This document shows, piece after piece, positions 13,401 through 23,767 of a stretch of 64,000 bases of DNA. A program made the translations under genes and the position numbers. Origin of the DNA: Antedon mediterranea (lineage: Eukaryota > Echinodermata > Crinoidea > Comatulida > Antedonidae). The stretch spans positions 16,753,312-16,817,311 of the forward strand of contig NC_092675.1 in assembly GCF_964355755.1 (NCBI RefSeq), given 5' to 3'. Position 1 is the stretch's first letter. Each line of letters starts with the position of its first letter. Below the pieces are notes generated by a model. It was not told the DNA's origin. It saw only the letters and a program-made list of their open reading frames with translations, and ran no database searches.

Positions 13401-16400
13401 TTTTGTATTTCTATTGAGATCCAGCCACTGATAAATGTCCTTTTTCAGTAATTTGCCTTTGGATTTGATATTAACTTACACGCATAAGCTTTTCTTTAGC
13501 TTCTTCTGTGAGTGCAATAATAAAGTTCTGTCCATGGACATAATCTGCATCATATACAACTAATAGTACATCTGCTGGATAGTCCTAAATGAAAAGATAA
13601 ATAATCTTATTTTAAGTCTCTAGGCTAAAGACAAAGGATTATCAATAATATATTAATCACTGTCCTATCAGATAGTTAGAAATCCCCATCCCCCTTCCAC
13701 CCTTCTGATAAAGGGGCTATTTTGTGAACCAGTTTACTGTAGTAACCTCATACTCATTTCGATTGATGAACTGGGTTTTTCAAAGTGCACACAGGCAAAA
13801 CGTGTACACCGGACCTATGGATTATAGTCCTTATCCGAGAAGACTTGTTTCATCCCCAGAACTAGGAGCAACTGTCGGCCTTGAATCCATGCCGGTATTG
13901 GTGTCTTTTGGTATAGTAAACGTCGCCCCTGCCTTAAGTGATTGGCCATTTGACTCCTTCATTAGATTTACTCCATTACTTACTTAAAATCTCAAAGTAA
14001 AAAATAAATCTTTCAATGGATAAACAAAAATACTACACAACCATCAACAACAATATCCATTCCTTCTTTATTTAAGTCTAGAGATATGAATGCCAGCCTA
14101 GTGATCTGGAGGTTAAAGGATTCCCATCTAAGAATTACTTAGTATTGCAAGTACAACTATATCAGAATAAATTACTTTTATAACTTACAATTATTTTTTG
14201 TTTTATTGGTGCAAAGTCACAAACACCAGCTCTCATCTTTAGATCTTGCAAGATTTCTTCTTTTGGAATCAATTTGAAGGGGTTTTCCATAGTAACATCC
14301 TCATCAGTGATACAGTGAAATATTTCTTGACTTTTAGATGAAAGAAAAAGTGGAATTGCATTTTCAGGAAGGCTGTCTGTTGATAAAATATAAGTGGTTT
14401 GTTAAAAAAATCATGGCATTAGCAGAATTTAAACTACTATATTACACAGTGTCACAGTCAAAAGTGTCGGGTAGTAAAAGTTAAACGAGAAGGGTAATTT
14501 GCATAGAACTATTCAGGTGTATTACCGTATATGAATTGCTGAGGAATGTATTAAGTACACCTCACATCAACCTTATAGAGAAGGGAGGTGTCACACCTCA
14601 GCTATAATACAGATTGACCATTTGCTGCCCAGTGGGGCTGAAGTTGGTACCAATACATAACTGTCTGAACACCATTTGAAGTAAACCAAGCCGAGTATAC
14701 ACATGAATGTTTATGTATGAAAAAGTGAAAAAGTCCATGAAGAAGTGACCGGCGGACAAAGAAATAAAGACATTCAGTTGCTAATATTACTGTATACTTT
14801 TAATTGCGTTCTGCAGTAGCCATATAATTAACTTCAATCTAGGCGTGTAACACATAGCTTATGAAAATATGTGAACGTGATTGGTTCAAACTGCATCATA
14901 TGACTACTGCTGCGAGGATCGTAAATCGTATATTTCCTCGAGTATGATGATATTGACTGAGTAATTTTAACGTGATTATCGTGTTACTGTCATTAAACAT
15001 ATAAAATCCAGTAAATTCTCGAGTATGATGATATTGACCGTCTAATTTTCGTGTGGGAACACTCGCGTGTGGCGATAAATAAACAAAAGTCATCTACTGA
15101 GACTTGAACTCGCGAAGATTAGTTCACATTATCACATGACAACGTTTTACCTGCTGCGCCACGCAACTTGCTTGAAGTAATTAATCAACTAAACTTTTCA
15201 AACTACCGTATGCATACATAGCCCCCTCATTGGTTATTCGTCCTCTATAGATATGATGAAAGAACATTTGTGATTGGTTAATACTTATGGTAGTAACCTG
15301 GTATGCGCGGCGAGCTGAACATCCGGTGATTCGGCTCAAAGAAGACGAATTATTATTTGGCCTACCTGATAATAATATTATTATTAATGTTGGCTTATTG
15401 ATGGAAATTCTTCTGTTAATTTAAATGACCTAGGCCCAAGTGAATATTTTATTGCCAAGAAATCATTAATTAGTAATTACATATCTGTTTATTATTCTTC
15501 GCAAGGTAAGGTGAATGCAACGCCTATCTAGGTAGGCTTATTACATAAAGGAGGCCTAGCTACACCTGACCCAGTTGATATTCTACTTGTTGTTGGCTAT
15601 AAAACAGATATTGCCTTTTATATCGGTAAAATATAAGATTTGACATTCCCTCGGGAATAATATTTTGTTCGAGGAAATATATTCCCTTGAACATAATATA
15701 ATCCCCTCTGGGATGTCAAATCTTATATTTAACCTCTATCTAACCAGGCAATATCTGTATAATATTGTTTTTTGGATAGGAATCCCATTATCAAATGTTA
15801 TGATTTAATTTTAAGTAGTATTTTTATTACAGTACCTAGTTTTGTTATGTAAAAAATTGGTAATGAAAAACTTAATTTTAGTAATAATTATAACCATTTT
15901 TCACTCTACCTTTATCCTCTGCTGCATCTGCTCCTGTTGCCGTTACATCATCTTCTCCTTTCTTTTTGCCTGAAAAAAAAACCCATTTATAAATAAAAAG
16001 TATATAAAAATATCTCTTGGTAAAATGTTTGGGCAAACTATCTAGAAAGTACACTTGTTAGGCATAAAATGAAGGTGAAAATTAAGGCGATATTTTACAC
16101 ATATCGCGCTACAACGTTTTTATTTATTCAAAACCATTCTTTTTACAAATTAAAATGAAATAAAAATATATTTAATGACATAAATATTATTATATTATAT
16201 TGTAGAACTTTCTATCAAACTTTGTGTTATTTTAAAATATTAAAATTTGGTTAATACTATTAACAACTAAAAACAAAATACCTTTGTTCTGTGATGTTTT
16301 CTTGCCTTTTGCTACCTTTGAAGGCTTTGAACTTCCCTGTCTAGAAGGACCATTTTCACTCACTTTTGACGCCGGCCTAGAATTGTTTTCCGGCTGTTTT

Positions 16401-16429
16401 ATTTCTGATTCAACTTCATTTGACGACAT
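1449..16429 (-). CDS. DNAI3: Dynein axonemal intermediate chain 3 (WDR63/DNAI3), complete, 21 exons
   Basis: WD40-repeat intermediate chain of the ciliary inner dynein arm (I1/f type, Chlamydomonas IC140 family). Exons on the minus strand: 16429-16282, 15969-15910, 14376-14189, 13584-13480, 12527-12345, 12188-11989, 11534-11418, 11228-11117, 9396-9193, 8271-8092, 7765-7643, 7104-7031, 4754-4622, 4304-4220, 3828-3695, 3401-3338, 3165-3035, 2878-2674, 2388-2297, 1962-1843, 1592-1449. All junctions are GT-AG, phases agree and the total is 2802 nt (933 aa), close to the roughly 890 aa of vertebrate WDR63. The N-terminus is Lys/Ser-rich and exon 5 is acidic. WD blades follow from exon 9, with motifs such as GQVVMWDIS, ILTASTDG, TVAVWDTR and GNIDVWDLL. 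The C-terminus is charged and probably coiled coil. Start ATG at 16429 begins MSSNEVESE. Introns are packed with repeats. Boundaries were read by eye; single-base errors are possible. Confidence 0.93.
2051..2262. mobile_element. MITE family A, full copy with both arms
   Basis: Inverted arms: AAGCTCTATCTAAACTTTATGTGAC at the left and GTTTGATAGTGTAGACTTAGCTTTAA at the right. Each is followed inwards by a copy of the ATGTGATGTGCCCAT core. The centre is AT-rich with ATAATATGGTAGTAATATG repeats. It lies in a DNAI3 intron (2389-2673 side excluded). Non-coding. Confidence 0.75.
4860..6780. mobile_element. Foldback-like element with repeated subterminal modules
   Basis: In the large DNAI3 intron 4755-7030. 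At least four degenerate modules of about 150-170 bp lie at 4985-5520, each with CAACTTTATC.TGTAAGTTG..CCAGACAGT..CCCAAAAA and a following CTACAAGATTTAAT. The same modules recur inverted at 6410-6780 (ACTGTCTGGGGG, TTTTGTAGGGG, CTATCTGGGGCAACTT). The central 5530-6400 is unique and has no convincing protein. Exact ends and target duplication were not resolved. Confidence 0.6.
8335..8545. repeat. Dispersed repeat family B, copy 1
   Basis: Shares AAAGTGCACACA..C..GTGTACAC.GGACCTA.GG and ATAGTCCTTATCCGAGAAGAC with 13775-13870. Both lie inside DNAI3 introns. The class is not recognised; a SINE-like repeat is possible. Confidence 0.6.
9488..11050. repeat. 41-bp satellite array, about 38 units, in a DNAI3 intron
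   Basis: Tandem units of 41 bp, including the segments CTAGTTTGCTGAGAAGG and GTGCACCTTCTTGACAAA. Each unit contains a perfect 12-bp palindrome CAAACTAGTTTG and a second inverted repeat AGAAGGT...ACCTTCT around a 9-nt loop. Variants alternate CTTCTTGA with CTTATTGA. Shortened units (GAGAGCTGTGCATC, GATAGCTGTGCATC) occur near 10525 and 10845, which suggests a higher-order duplication. No gene; short open frames here are artefacts. Confidence 0.95.
11792..11921. mobile_element. MITE family A, short full copy
   Basis: Left arm GCCTTGTCTACACTATACAA, right arm GTTTGATAGTGTAGACAGAGC, with TCAAACTAGTTTGA next to the right arm. About 130 bp, non-coding, in a DNAI3 intron. Confidence 0.75.
12731..13151. 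repeat. 75-bp direct repeats flanking a tRNA-like insert
   Basis: A segment beginning ACACAAGAGGCAAAGAAC and containing TTCTAAACCGCCC occurs at 12731-12805 and again at 13073-13150. The two copies are nearly identical. Between them lie a tRNA-like segment (12841-12893) and about 180 bp of unassigned sequence. A duplication around an insertion, or short terminal repeats, are both possible. Confidence 0.7.
12841..12893 (-). ncRNA. tRNA-like segment lacking a T-arm (SINE head or tRNA relic)
   Basis: On the minus strand, GCCCCA at one end pairs with TGGGGC at the other. Between them are a D-arm-like GTCTAATGGTTAGGAC and an anticodon-like hairpin TCTGC/GCAGG with loop ATATCAA. Length is only 53 nt, and no B-box/T-arm is visible. 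Its start resembles eukaryotic tRNA-Glu/Asp genes. Probably a SINE fragment rather than a working tRNA. Confidence 0.35.
13245..13472 (+). mobile_element. Penelope-like element 3' end fragment
   Basis: Shares GTTGCCC.AAAGC.CTGC, TTTCTGGCTG.TTTACTTTA, TTGAGATCCA.CCACTGATA and the terminal TTTGCCTTTGGATTT with 29260-29425 and 51280-51672. The ribozyme core seen in the other copies is decayed here. Lies in a DNAI3 intron. Confidence 0.65.
13775..13870. repeat. Dispersed repeat family B, copy 2
   Basis: Relative of 8335-8545 (AAAGTGCACACAGGCAAAAC, ATAGTCCTTATCCGAGAAGA). A 87-codon open frame across it is not supported as a gene. Confidence 0.6.
15098..15175 (-). mobile_element. tRNA-derived SINE head (candidate)
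   Basis: On the minus strand, an A-box-like TGGCGCAGCAGG is followed about 45 nt later by a B-box-like GAGTTCAAGTCTC. A similar arrangement lies at 30915-30975. Pol III promoter spacing fits, but no clear cloverleaf was drawn and the SINE body is not delimited. Confidence 0.4.
15598..15762. mobile_element. About 165-bp near-perfect hairpin (foldback MITE)
   Basis: Arms ACAGATATTGCC...AAATATAAGATTTGACAT and ATGTCAAATCTTATATTT...GGCAATATCTGT are reverse complements with few mismatches. The inner arms (CCCTCGGGAATAATATTTTG and TAATATAATCCCCTCTGGG) also pair imperfectly. In DNAI3 intron 2. Confidence 0.7.
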
Positions 16430-18055
16430 TGTGTAACCTTTTTTAAATTATTGTGAAAATATATTAAATGAGACATAGGCTAGGCTATAGGCCTCCTAGG
16501 CCCTAGCCACACAATGTAACACTTACTATTATACAGTAACACACACACACACACACTGAATCTATTATTATTTGCTTTTAAAATTGAAAATTGTTAACGG
16601 TAATTTTAAAATCTTTAAAAGTTTTATTTACTGTAGTATCATTAGATCATCATTTTGTTTTATATTGTAAGTCTTAAATTAAAGTTGCTATATGTTGTAC
16701 ATACCTGGTTTATCAAACAGTAGCAATATAAATTAGCTTCAATTCAATACTAAATTAGTCAGATTTTGATAATGGGAAAATTCAATTTTTATTGAAAAAA
16801 ATTGACATTTTTAAAGGCGAATGATAATAGTAATAACTGCAACATGCAACAATAATTACACCACCTATTTATGGACCTCGGTGCGATCATATTTTGAAAA
16901 AGGGTAGATGTTTTCCAAAGTTATTTTTAGCGTGCGGATTTTGGCTCACCGGCTTTTGTACATCATTTTTAACTCACGATTTCTATTAAAATATTTAATA
17001 AACAATATATATAAATAAACCCTTAAACAAGATCTTTCCAGACATATAATTTTATTCACATGGGTTCATAAGAAAGAGTATATTTTTAACTTCGAAATTT
17101 CACAAACGTGTTCAAATCGTGGTAATGAAAATCCGCTTTATGGGATACCTATTATAATAGTAAACTTTTTTACTTAAGTTTATTAATTTATCTGAATTTA
17201 AGAGCAATGTAAATAGTTAAATAATTGAAGATACATATTATACAGTATTAACTAGGGCCTATTAGACTTTCCTTTTTGTAATGTAGGCGTACTTTTAGTT
17301 ATTACTGTGTTAATCGCATGGACACGTTCCATACATATTGTTGTTGTTGACCATTTTGATGATGATAGAAAACAATTCATTTGATGCACAGTTGATCATG
17401 CCAAACTAAATACCATTATGAGGCCTAGCAAGTATTTCCCACTAGTAGGCCTATTACCTAGGAAAGGACTAGGCTAGCTAGGCCTAGGCTACATTGATCA
17501 TCAAGAACAAGGCAGACGAGACTGTGCCACTGTGTCTCGCTCGTCTCCGTCGACTCGGAGTCGGTTTGTCCATTCTTGCAAAAATAAATTTCTAGCATAA
17601 AACTAGGCCTATAATAATTGATAGTATGTTCTGAAACAAATATTCTAGACATATATGTACCTGGTGTCTGTATTGCAGCCCCTAGTTAGTATCTAGTCCT
17701 AGGCTAGCCTACACTCTAGCTTATTATGGCTTGATGCGTTGATGATGTTGCCATAGATAAGGGTCCCTAGGCCAGCAAAAAAAAGCTTTTACAATTTTGT
17801 TGGGAGAGGGCGCTTCTGCATATCATTTCAGACCACTTAGTTAGCTCTTTTGGGGTGTTATGTTGGAATAGACTGGTTTTGTTGTTAATAAATTACGTTC
17901 AAAATGCATAAAATATTTTAAAAACCCATCAAAAAAGGTTATTATATAGAACATAACATTTTAAATAATGCTTAAACCAACTAATTAATGAAATTTACAA
18001 TTACAGTCAGAAACTAGATTAAGTATATTCTTAAATTTAACTAAACTTCATGAAA
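16430..18055. promoter_or_regulatory. Spacer between DNAI3 and tRNA-Cys, including the DNAI3 5' region
   Basis: No gene is supported. Immediately upstream of the DNAI3 ATG are AT-rich sequence and CTAGGC tracts (16480-16510, 17400-17500, 17690-17770) plus a short CA run (16541-16556). A promoter must lie here by position, but no TATA box or conserved element could be assigned. Confidence 0.4.
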
Positions 18056-18127
18056 GGGGATATAGCTCAGTGGTAGAGCATTCGACTGCAGATCGAGAGG
18101 TCCCTGGTTCAAATCCGGGTGTCCCCT
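18056..18127 (+). tRNA. tRNA-Cys (GCA)
   Basis: Full cloverleaf by eye. Acceptor GGGGATA pairs with TGTCCCC, D-stem GCTC/GAGC, anticodon stem TTCGA/TCGAG with loop CTGCAGA (anticodon GCA), T-stem CCTGG/CCGGG with TTCAAAT, and discriminator T. Internal A box (TAGCTCAGTGG) and B box (GGTTCAAATCC) are intact. The genome happens to read CCA just after the discriminator. No intron. It should decode Cys UGC/UGU in the cytosol. Confidence 0.95.
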
Positions 18128-18131
18128 CCAA

Positions 18132-18140
18132 TTTTTTTTT
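18132..18140 (+). terminator. RNA polymerase III terminator
   Basis: A run of nine T residues, four bases after the tRNA discriminator; typical Pol III termination signal. Confidence 0.85.
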
Positions 18141-19006
18141 CTTTTAATTTTTTTTATGTGCTATTTCCTTTTATTTAAACTAGTACTAGTGTATACTTTT
18201 CTCATTTACATTTTTTATACACTTTTCAGATGCATACTTATAAAGATACGTTATTATAAGCTATTTAATATTTGACTAATTATTAAAAGTCAACCATACA
18301 CTTGCACAAGCATTACTGAGCAGGCCTATTTTAAATCCTTGCGACAGAAACATGTGCAAAATGAATAAAGTATGATTTATTTTAAACTTGCATTATTGTC
18401 TTTATTCAATCAGTGTCAACTTTATATACATGATAAATAAAAAAACAAAGCAAGTAAACAATTTTTTTTCTGGAAATATTGTTATTAATTATTACATTTT
18501 AATTGAGCAACACAGAAAAATATTAACTATATTGAAAACAATGTTTACACAGCACATAGTTTCTACAGCATAAATTTGAAGAGATTGTCAAGAATAGGTA
18601 GAGCATGTTTTTTTCTTAGAAGTTACAAAAAGGAGACAAAAAATGGAAAAGTTAATTAATAAGATGGAAAAACTAGCATAATCACATTTGATTATTAAGC
18701 TTAAGAAAACCCTGTTGACGCATTTTAGTGCAGAAAATTCAACTAATTAATAAATCTTGTCCTTTTTGTAATATGTACTAGAAATGCAAGATCAATTTAT
18801 TTATTCATTGTACAGTTAGCCCTTTGATCAGCAACACAAGAAATCATTATGTACTAATTTCAAAATAATTTATATTTTAGTTGTGTCACTATACAAAAGC
18901 TTTACAGTATACAAAATAGTATATATATAATTGTCAATTTGTCTTACAGAAATGAATTACTCTAAAATTTGTATCTCAAAAAGTCATTCTTAAATTTAAT
19001 GTATGA
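18141..19006. other. AT-rich spacer without a recognised gene
   Basis: Only short, AT-rich open frames (e.g. 18388-18573, Lys/Asn/Ile-rich) with no domain. Nothing else supported. Confidence 0.5.
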
Positions 19007-19195
19007 TTAAAGGAATGCAGTATTATTTCTTTTAAAATGTGTAGCATTGTAGATATAATTCATATAAAACGAAGTGCGGTAAAATTTGTTTGAAATTTAT
19101 TGTTGTTTAGAGTAAAATCGATTTTGAAGTGTAGATTTTTAAAAAAAACCGCGGATTCTCTATGAGCCGCCATGTTTAACACGAAACCGAGGTTG

Positions 19196-19267
19196 TGACG
19201 TCATTGGTTTGACAGAGAAAATCATCCAACTGTGAGACTGCCCGTAGAGCGTGGATGCCTATATATA
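19196..19267 (+). promoter_or_regulatory. CRE and TATA-like elements upstream of the ballast-domain ORF
   Basis: Palindrome TGACGTCA at 19196-19203 and TATATATA at 19260-19267, the latter only 18 nt before the ATG. The order CRE then TATA then ORF looks like a compact promoter inside the transposon. Motif match only. Confidence 0.35.
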
Positions 19268-19284
19268 CACAGAGCTAAATTAAG

Positions 19285-19822
19285 ATGAATCACGGATTAC
19301 AACCTTACCAATTAGAACCCAGAAGAAGAAGAAGAAGAGATGTGGAGGAAATAGAAGGTTTATATAATATTGTCGCACATGAAGGAGAAGATATAGAATG
19401 GAGGAAAGTAAACAAGGAGGAATGGTGCCAATGCAGACGGTGTGAGTTGATGGACACTCTGTGGAATGCCTTTGTTGTCGGGAAATTGAAAATGTACGAG
19501 CGAAGATGAACATAGGATCAGAAAACGAAATGGCATGCATTTTAGACCATTTTGAATTCGAATTTGTATGTTTACATCCTGCAGTAATTAGAACTGAACT
19601 TGTTGCCCAGACAGACATTAGGCGAGACAGCATCGTTGACCCGATCCCGAACGAAACATTTCGCCTTCAGGCGTACAGGCAGTTCACCTACTGTACTGCT
19701 GGGTGCATGACCGCCTCGGTAAAGCCGTACGACGAGTCATCCCAGCCTGCGTCGTAAACAAAATCAGAAAGGACTTTCCTAGCATTGATGGAAATTATGT
19801 TGGATTTAAAGAAGTCGAATAA
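19285..19822 (+). pseudogene. P2X7-receptor-like cytoplasmic 'ballast' (Zn-Cys) domain ORF, two frameshifts
   Basis: A stand-alone copy of the cysteine-rich intracellular domain that forms the C-terminus of vertebrate P2X7. There is no channel part and no membrane segment. The ORF starts MNHGLQPYQL with an Arg-rich stretch. Family hallmarks follow in order: WCQCRRC (frame of 19285), ECLCCREIE and CLHPAVIRT, AYRQFTYC (second frame), then RRVIPACVVNKIRKDFPS and GNYVGF (third frame), with a stop at 19820-19822. Human P2X7 ends with a closely similar RKEFP...GQY.GF pattern. Frame breaks fall near 19458 and 19690. Each is a single-base event, so either a young pseudogene or sequencing error is possible. 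In P2X7 the domain binds zinc and guanine nucleotide; whether this one does is unknown. It lies inside a Kolobok element and converges on its transposase. Confidence 0.8.
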
Positions 19823-20500
19823 ATCATAAATGATATCAAGATGTTAAATCATAACATTTAAATATCGAATGCATCAAATAATAACATTTTTTATAGCTAG
19901 GCTATGCCTACCTACCTAGGCCTAGTTAGGCTAAATAAAAGCCATTTCCTTGATTATAAATTTTGTAATAGACATTATTTAGTATACTGTAACAAAAAAG
20001 AAGGGCGATTTGTTTTAATTCACTTAACAAGGGTATGTAAATAAAAATTAAAAGCAACAAACAGTAACAAGTGTTTTCTGTTTATTATTTGTATGCAAGC
20101 ATTGTATTAAAAGCTGTTCCAAAACAGGGAAGAATCAAATCCAATCAATATGTAGTCATTATCTGGCCGGCCAAATGTGTGAAATATAATTAGACGTATT
20201 TTGCAGAAAGTTACTGAGCGTCATCTTACAGCAATTGCACAACAACACAATAATTATTATAATAAACATTTTTGCATCGGTAAAATTAGTTTATTCACTA
20301 TTTTCAGAGAATTTCCTTTAATGCCTTTTTTTTATTAATTCAACCAAAAACTATACACTAATAATTGCATCAAGAAAATATTTAAGAAATAGTATTTATA
20401 ATAATATAATATGTAAGGTTTCATCTTTAGCAGTTTAAAAAGATTTTTTTACAAAACAAAATAAGCATAAATTAGCTTTGTTGGTTTTAATGTAAACACA

Positions 20501-22129
20501 CTATGAAAGCAGAAACCTAGTTCTAAAATCTTCAATCGCATCTTCTTTCTCTGGTTTCTCAGAAGAAGCAATGTTTGTTGGAAGATCTGGTCTGTCTACA
20601 TAACGTTGACCTAGAACTATAGCGCTATCTTCACGTCGGTCACACACCATTTCCATCAGTCTCTTTCTAAATTCGAAGGTTTTGTCTACATAAATTTTCT
20701 TCAATACCCACTGCTTCTTGCGTTTGGGAAATGCCAGTCCAAATCGAAGAGTGCCTGTTAGGAAATGCACATAATTATTCCTCATTGTAAATATGTCTTT
20801 ATAGATTACTAATCAACAAATTAAAGAAGCTCTTATAAAACTACTTACCTTCCTCAGTAGTTGCTTGCTGTCTACCAACATTCTCATTGTGGTCCATAAT
20901 TGCCAATTGATGACGGGCTCTCATGCCTTCATAGCTGAAGCGTTCCCTCTTTGGACAATATTTTAACAACATCCCATGAAAAACCTGTAGCGATCCTGTA
21001 AGAAGATTAATTTTATTATAAAAATTGTTATATTATAGTGTTTATTATTGTATGTTAAAGAATGTAGTTAGTATAACAGGGCTTCTTTTGCCTTTAATTT
21101 ATTCGAATGATCCCACAGCAAAAATAGTACATTTCATATATCTTTTTACATACATACCTGTGTGTTTAAAAAGTGTCATCTTGTGCATATCTTTTAGTAA
21201 TTTAGTGTTCATAACAACACCCCGAAGTGCATCATGAGCATCGCTACCTGGTGTCAGCCATTCAATTTCATGCATGTCCTCCAATAGTGGGTTGTGACTG
21301 CACTTGTGGAATTTATCTGCACTAGCCCATTCATGGATGTTGCAGACGTGCTGTAGTAAAGAAAGCCACTTGTCCTTAAGGTCCTAAAATTCTGCATTCT
21401 CACTTTCCACTAAGTTCTCCAAGTTGATGGTCTTAAAAATAAAATAAGTACTAGGCTATATAAATAAACTAAAGATTTATATAACAAATTTAAATTGAGA
21501 TAAATGTGTAGGCCTACACTTTTTTTGCCTAGGCCCTAGGCCTAGTCTTGTTGTGTTTGGCCGTTCACCTCGGTAACCTACTTTCCTTGGCCTACTAGCT
21601 AGAGTAGTAGTAGTAGCCTACTATTTTAGTATTACAGTACTAACTAGGCCTAGCCTCTACTATCCTAGTCTAGCTAGCCTAGGAGCCTCTCACTCAATGT
21701 ATGGCCGAACATCAAAAAGCAGAATTTGGTATGTTACGTACCTTGTTTTTGGTCTTGGGCCATCGCTTTTGTGTCAGTAGTTTTTGTCGTTCCTGTCTTT
21801 GTTGGCTTGCTTGGCTAACCGCTTTACTGAAAACAAACTGTTTAGGTACAGCATTTGGCTTCAACCGCCTGGTAGGCCTAGACGTCGCACCAACAATACT
21901 GACTTTTTACGGAGTCATCCTCAAACATTTCTTTTTCAAAATGGTCACTACATACTCTGGAATAAATATTAATGTGCGGTTTTTCCAACTTCATGGCTGC
22001 AACCCAGTTCTTTAGCAAATCCTTATTGTTTAACGGCAATCGATGGAAACTAACATTGCGTATTCCTTTGGACTTCCTGCCTTTCTTATCCGATGCATTG
22101 CTGCATCCAAACGCCATACAAAACACCAT
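20501..22129 (-). pseudogene. THAP-domain Kolobok-like transposase, internally deleted and disrupted
   Basis: Pieces on the minus strand: 22129-21742, 21431-21158, 20995-20849 and 20754-20501, joined by GT-AG sites in agreeing phase. Exon 1 is a THAP C2CH DNA-binding domain: MVFCMAFGCSN, FHRLP, CSDHF, and after a one-base shift near 21900, RRLKPNAVP. Later exons match the C-terminal part of Kolobok-type transposases: WLSLLQHVCNIHE, WLTPGSDAHDAL, LLKDMHKM, HTGSLQVFHGMLLKYCPKR, FSYEGMRAR, QQATTEEG and LAFPKRKKQ. An in-frame TAG lies near 21385. The central DDE region is absent: only a 310-bp intron separates THAP from the C-terminus. So it is a relic, or at most a DNA-binding fragment able to bind the termini. 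Stop at 20501-20503. Confidence 0.8.
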
Positions 22130-22905
22130 TTTGTACTATTTTTTTTGTTTTGATAAATCACCAATAACTTCCAAGATAATTACAAACACAAATGAAATAG
22201 AGAAAGAATCTATACTACTCGAAAAAATCAATTTAATTAGGATAAACAAATCGTTGTTGTTTTCGATATTACAGCTAAACGCATACGAAACACATGTGCA
22301 CACAGTGCTACACAATTAAAAATACCCGGATGAAGGTACTTCCGTCCCACCAGCTCCCGCGGCTTCTGGGTAATATTTAAAAATGGTGGAACTCCATTGG
22401 CGACAACATTAATTGGCTTATAATTCAGAATGTGTAAATATATTAATATTTTTTATGACTTTATTTAACTCTTTGATATATAATTAATACATAGTATGTC
22501 GAAAATTAACTAATTCAGTATTCCTTTAATTAATGGATGTGCAATAATACACACTCATGCCAGTGGCAAACGTGTAAATACAATAAACCAATCTCTGGTA
22601 TTTTTTCATGATATAAAAAGTACTGTACATACTAAACATCAAGTTTACTATTATACTCCGCAGTGCAAAAGAAAGAATATGGTCTCAGCTGTAATTAGCA
22701 TGCATTTTTTATTATCATAAACCCTACATGGTGATAAAGAGCTTTAACTAGTATGACCCCCTGTATGGGTGCCCCGATGGGTGCTTTTAAAAAAATTCAA
22801 ATCAAAATAAATATTTTTGTTTTGTTTAATATACACCTCACAAGCACATGGTTTGCAATCTGTTAGCTTTTCCATGTAATATTATACAAATAATAAATGT
22901 TTGAG

Positions 22906-23010
22906 TGGAATAGTACAATAATGGCACGAGGTGAATGATGAAAGGCTATATATAGTAAAATATAACCTTTCATCAATCGCCGAATGACATTATTTATACC
23001 ATTCCACGAA
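22906..23010. repeat. About 105-bp imperfect palindrome
   Basis: TGGAATAGTACAATAATGGCA and GATGAAAGGCTATAT on the left are mirrored by ATATAACCTTTCATC and TGACATTATTTATACCATTCCA on the right. Foldback MITE-like; lies between the Kolobok element and ASF1. Confidence 0.6.
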
Positions 23011-23767
23011 TATAAAAAAGAAAAAGAAAAACTACCGTTTATTAATTTAATTCCTATGCTTAATGTTCTATTGTAATAATTTCCAGTATTTTTCTTTCAA
23101 AGTTACTATTTGTACAGCTATTTACAAGTATTCAAAAAAGAATATTAAAAAAGTTGACGTAAAAATTCAACGTATTAAATGTCGAGCAATTTGGTACTAT
23201 GACTATTCATTTGAGGAAAACATGAGATGGTATTTTAATGGTGAAATTCAATAACAATTAATATACACCTTAGCCTACAGTATTTATCTATCAAAGGTAT
23301 AATATATGCTTTTCTAAATACCATCTATGATCTTCGAACACATAACTTACAACAACATTCAATCAGGTTTGTGGAGCGCTCTTAGCAGAACCAAGACATA
23401 ATAACATAATTTCAACTTTGGGGGTTATTAGAAATGAACATTTAAAATAAGAATTTAAATGATCAAGTATGAAAATTGGAAAAAAACACTGATTCTTCCA
23501 TTTAATACAGAAGTACAGTATTGCATCTATAATATCCAGTATCATAGGCAAGTTCTGTGATACAGGATCACATATGATATTTGCTTTATGATAAGGATGT
23601 CACGTACGATAGAGATGTGCAGATACAGTACCAATAATCACTGCGGGTGGTAGTATTTAATGACAAACATACAAGACTTGTTGTTCACTACATTATTTGC
23701 GTGTTGAAGAATTTTGTGAGCATTTTTTTGTTTTGTTCGTGAGCGTAAATGCACTCTTATGCCATGA

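Larger units (their letters stand above)
19011..22525. mobile_element. Kolobok-type DNA transposon carrying a THAP transposase relic and a P2X7-ballast-domain ORF
   Basis: Bounded on both sides by TTAA (19007-19010 and 22526-22529), the target duplication of Kolobok and piggyBac elements. The termini are imperfect inverted repeats. The left starts AGGAATGCAGTATTA and the reverse-complemented right starts AGGAATACTGAATTA (12 of 15 identical). Inside are two convergent genes: a broken transposase (20501-22129, minus) with a THAP zinc finger and a Kolobok-like C-terminus, and a broken P2X7-type cytoplasmic domain (19285-19822, plus). The catalytic DDE core expected between THAP and C-terminus is missing, so the copy cannot move by itself. 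The 3.5-kb size fits an internally deleted element. Flanking genes show no relation to either protein. Confidence 0.8.

Noticed and set aside
19280-19633. 117-codon minus-strand frame
   Set aside because: Antisense shadow of the ballast-domain ORF, with no domain of its own.
19285-19822. Full P2X7 receptor gene
   Set aside because: No channel domain or transmembrane segment anywhere near; only the cytoplasmic domain is present.
21701-22319. Plus-strand frames of 104 and 115 codons
   Set aside because: Antisense shadows of the THAP exon; low-complexity hydrophobic translation.
19011-22525. piggyBac element (also TTAA)
   Set aside because: No piggyBac DDD transposase or CCCT-type ends; THAP and the C-terminal motifs point to the Kolobok type.
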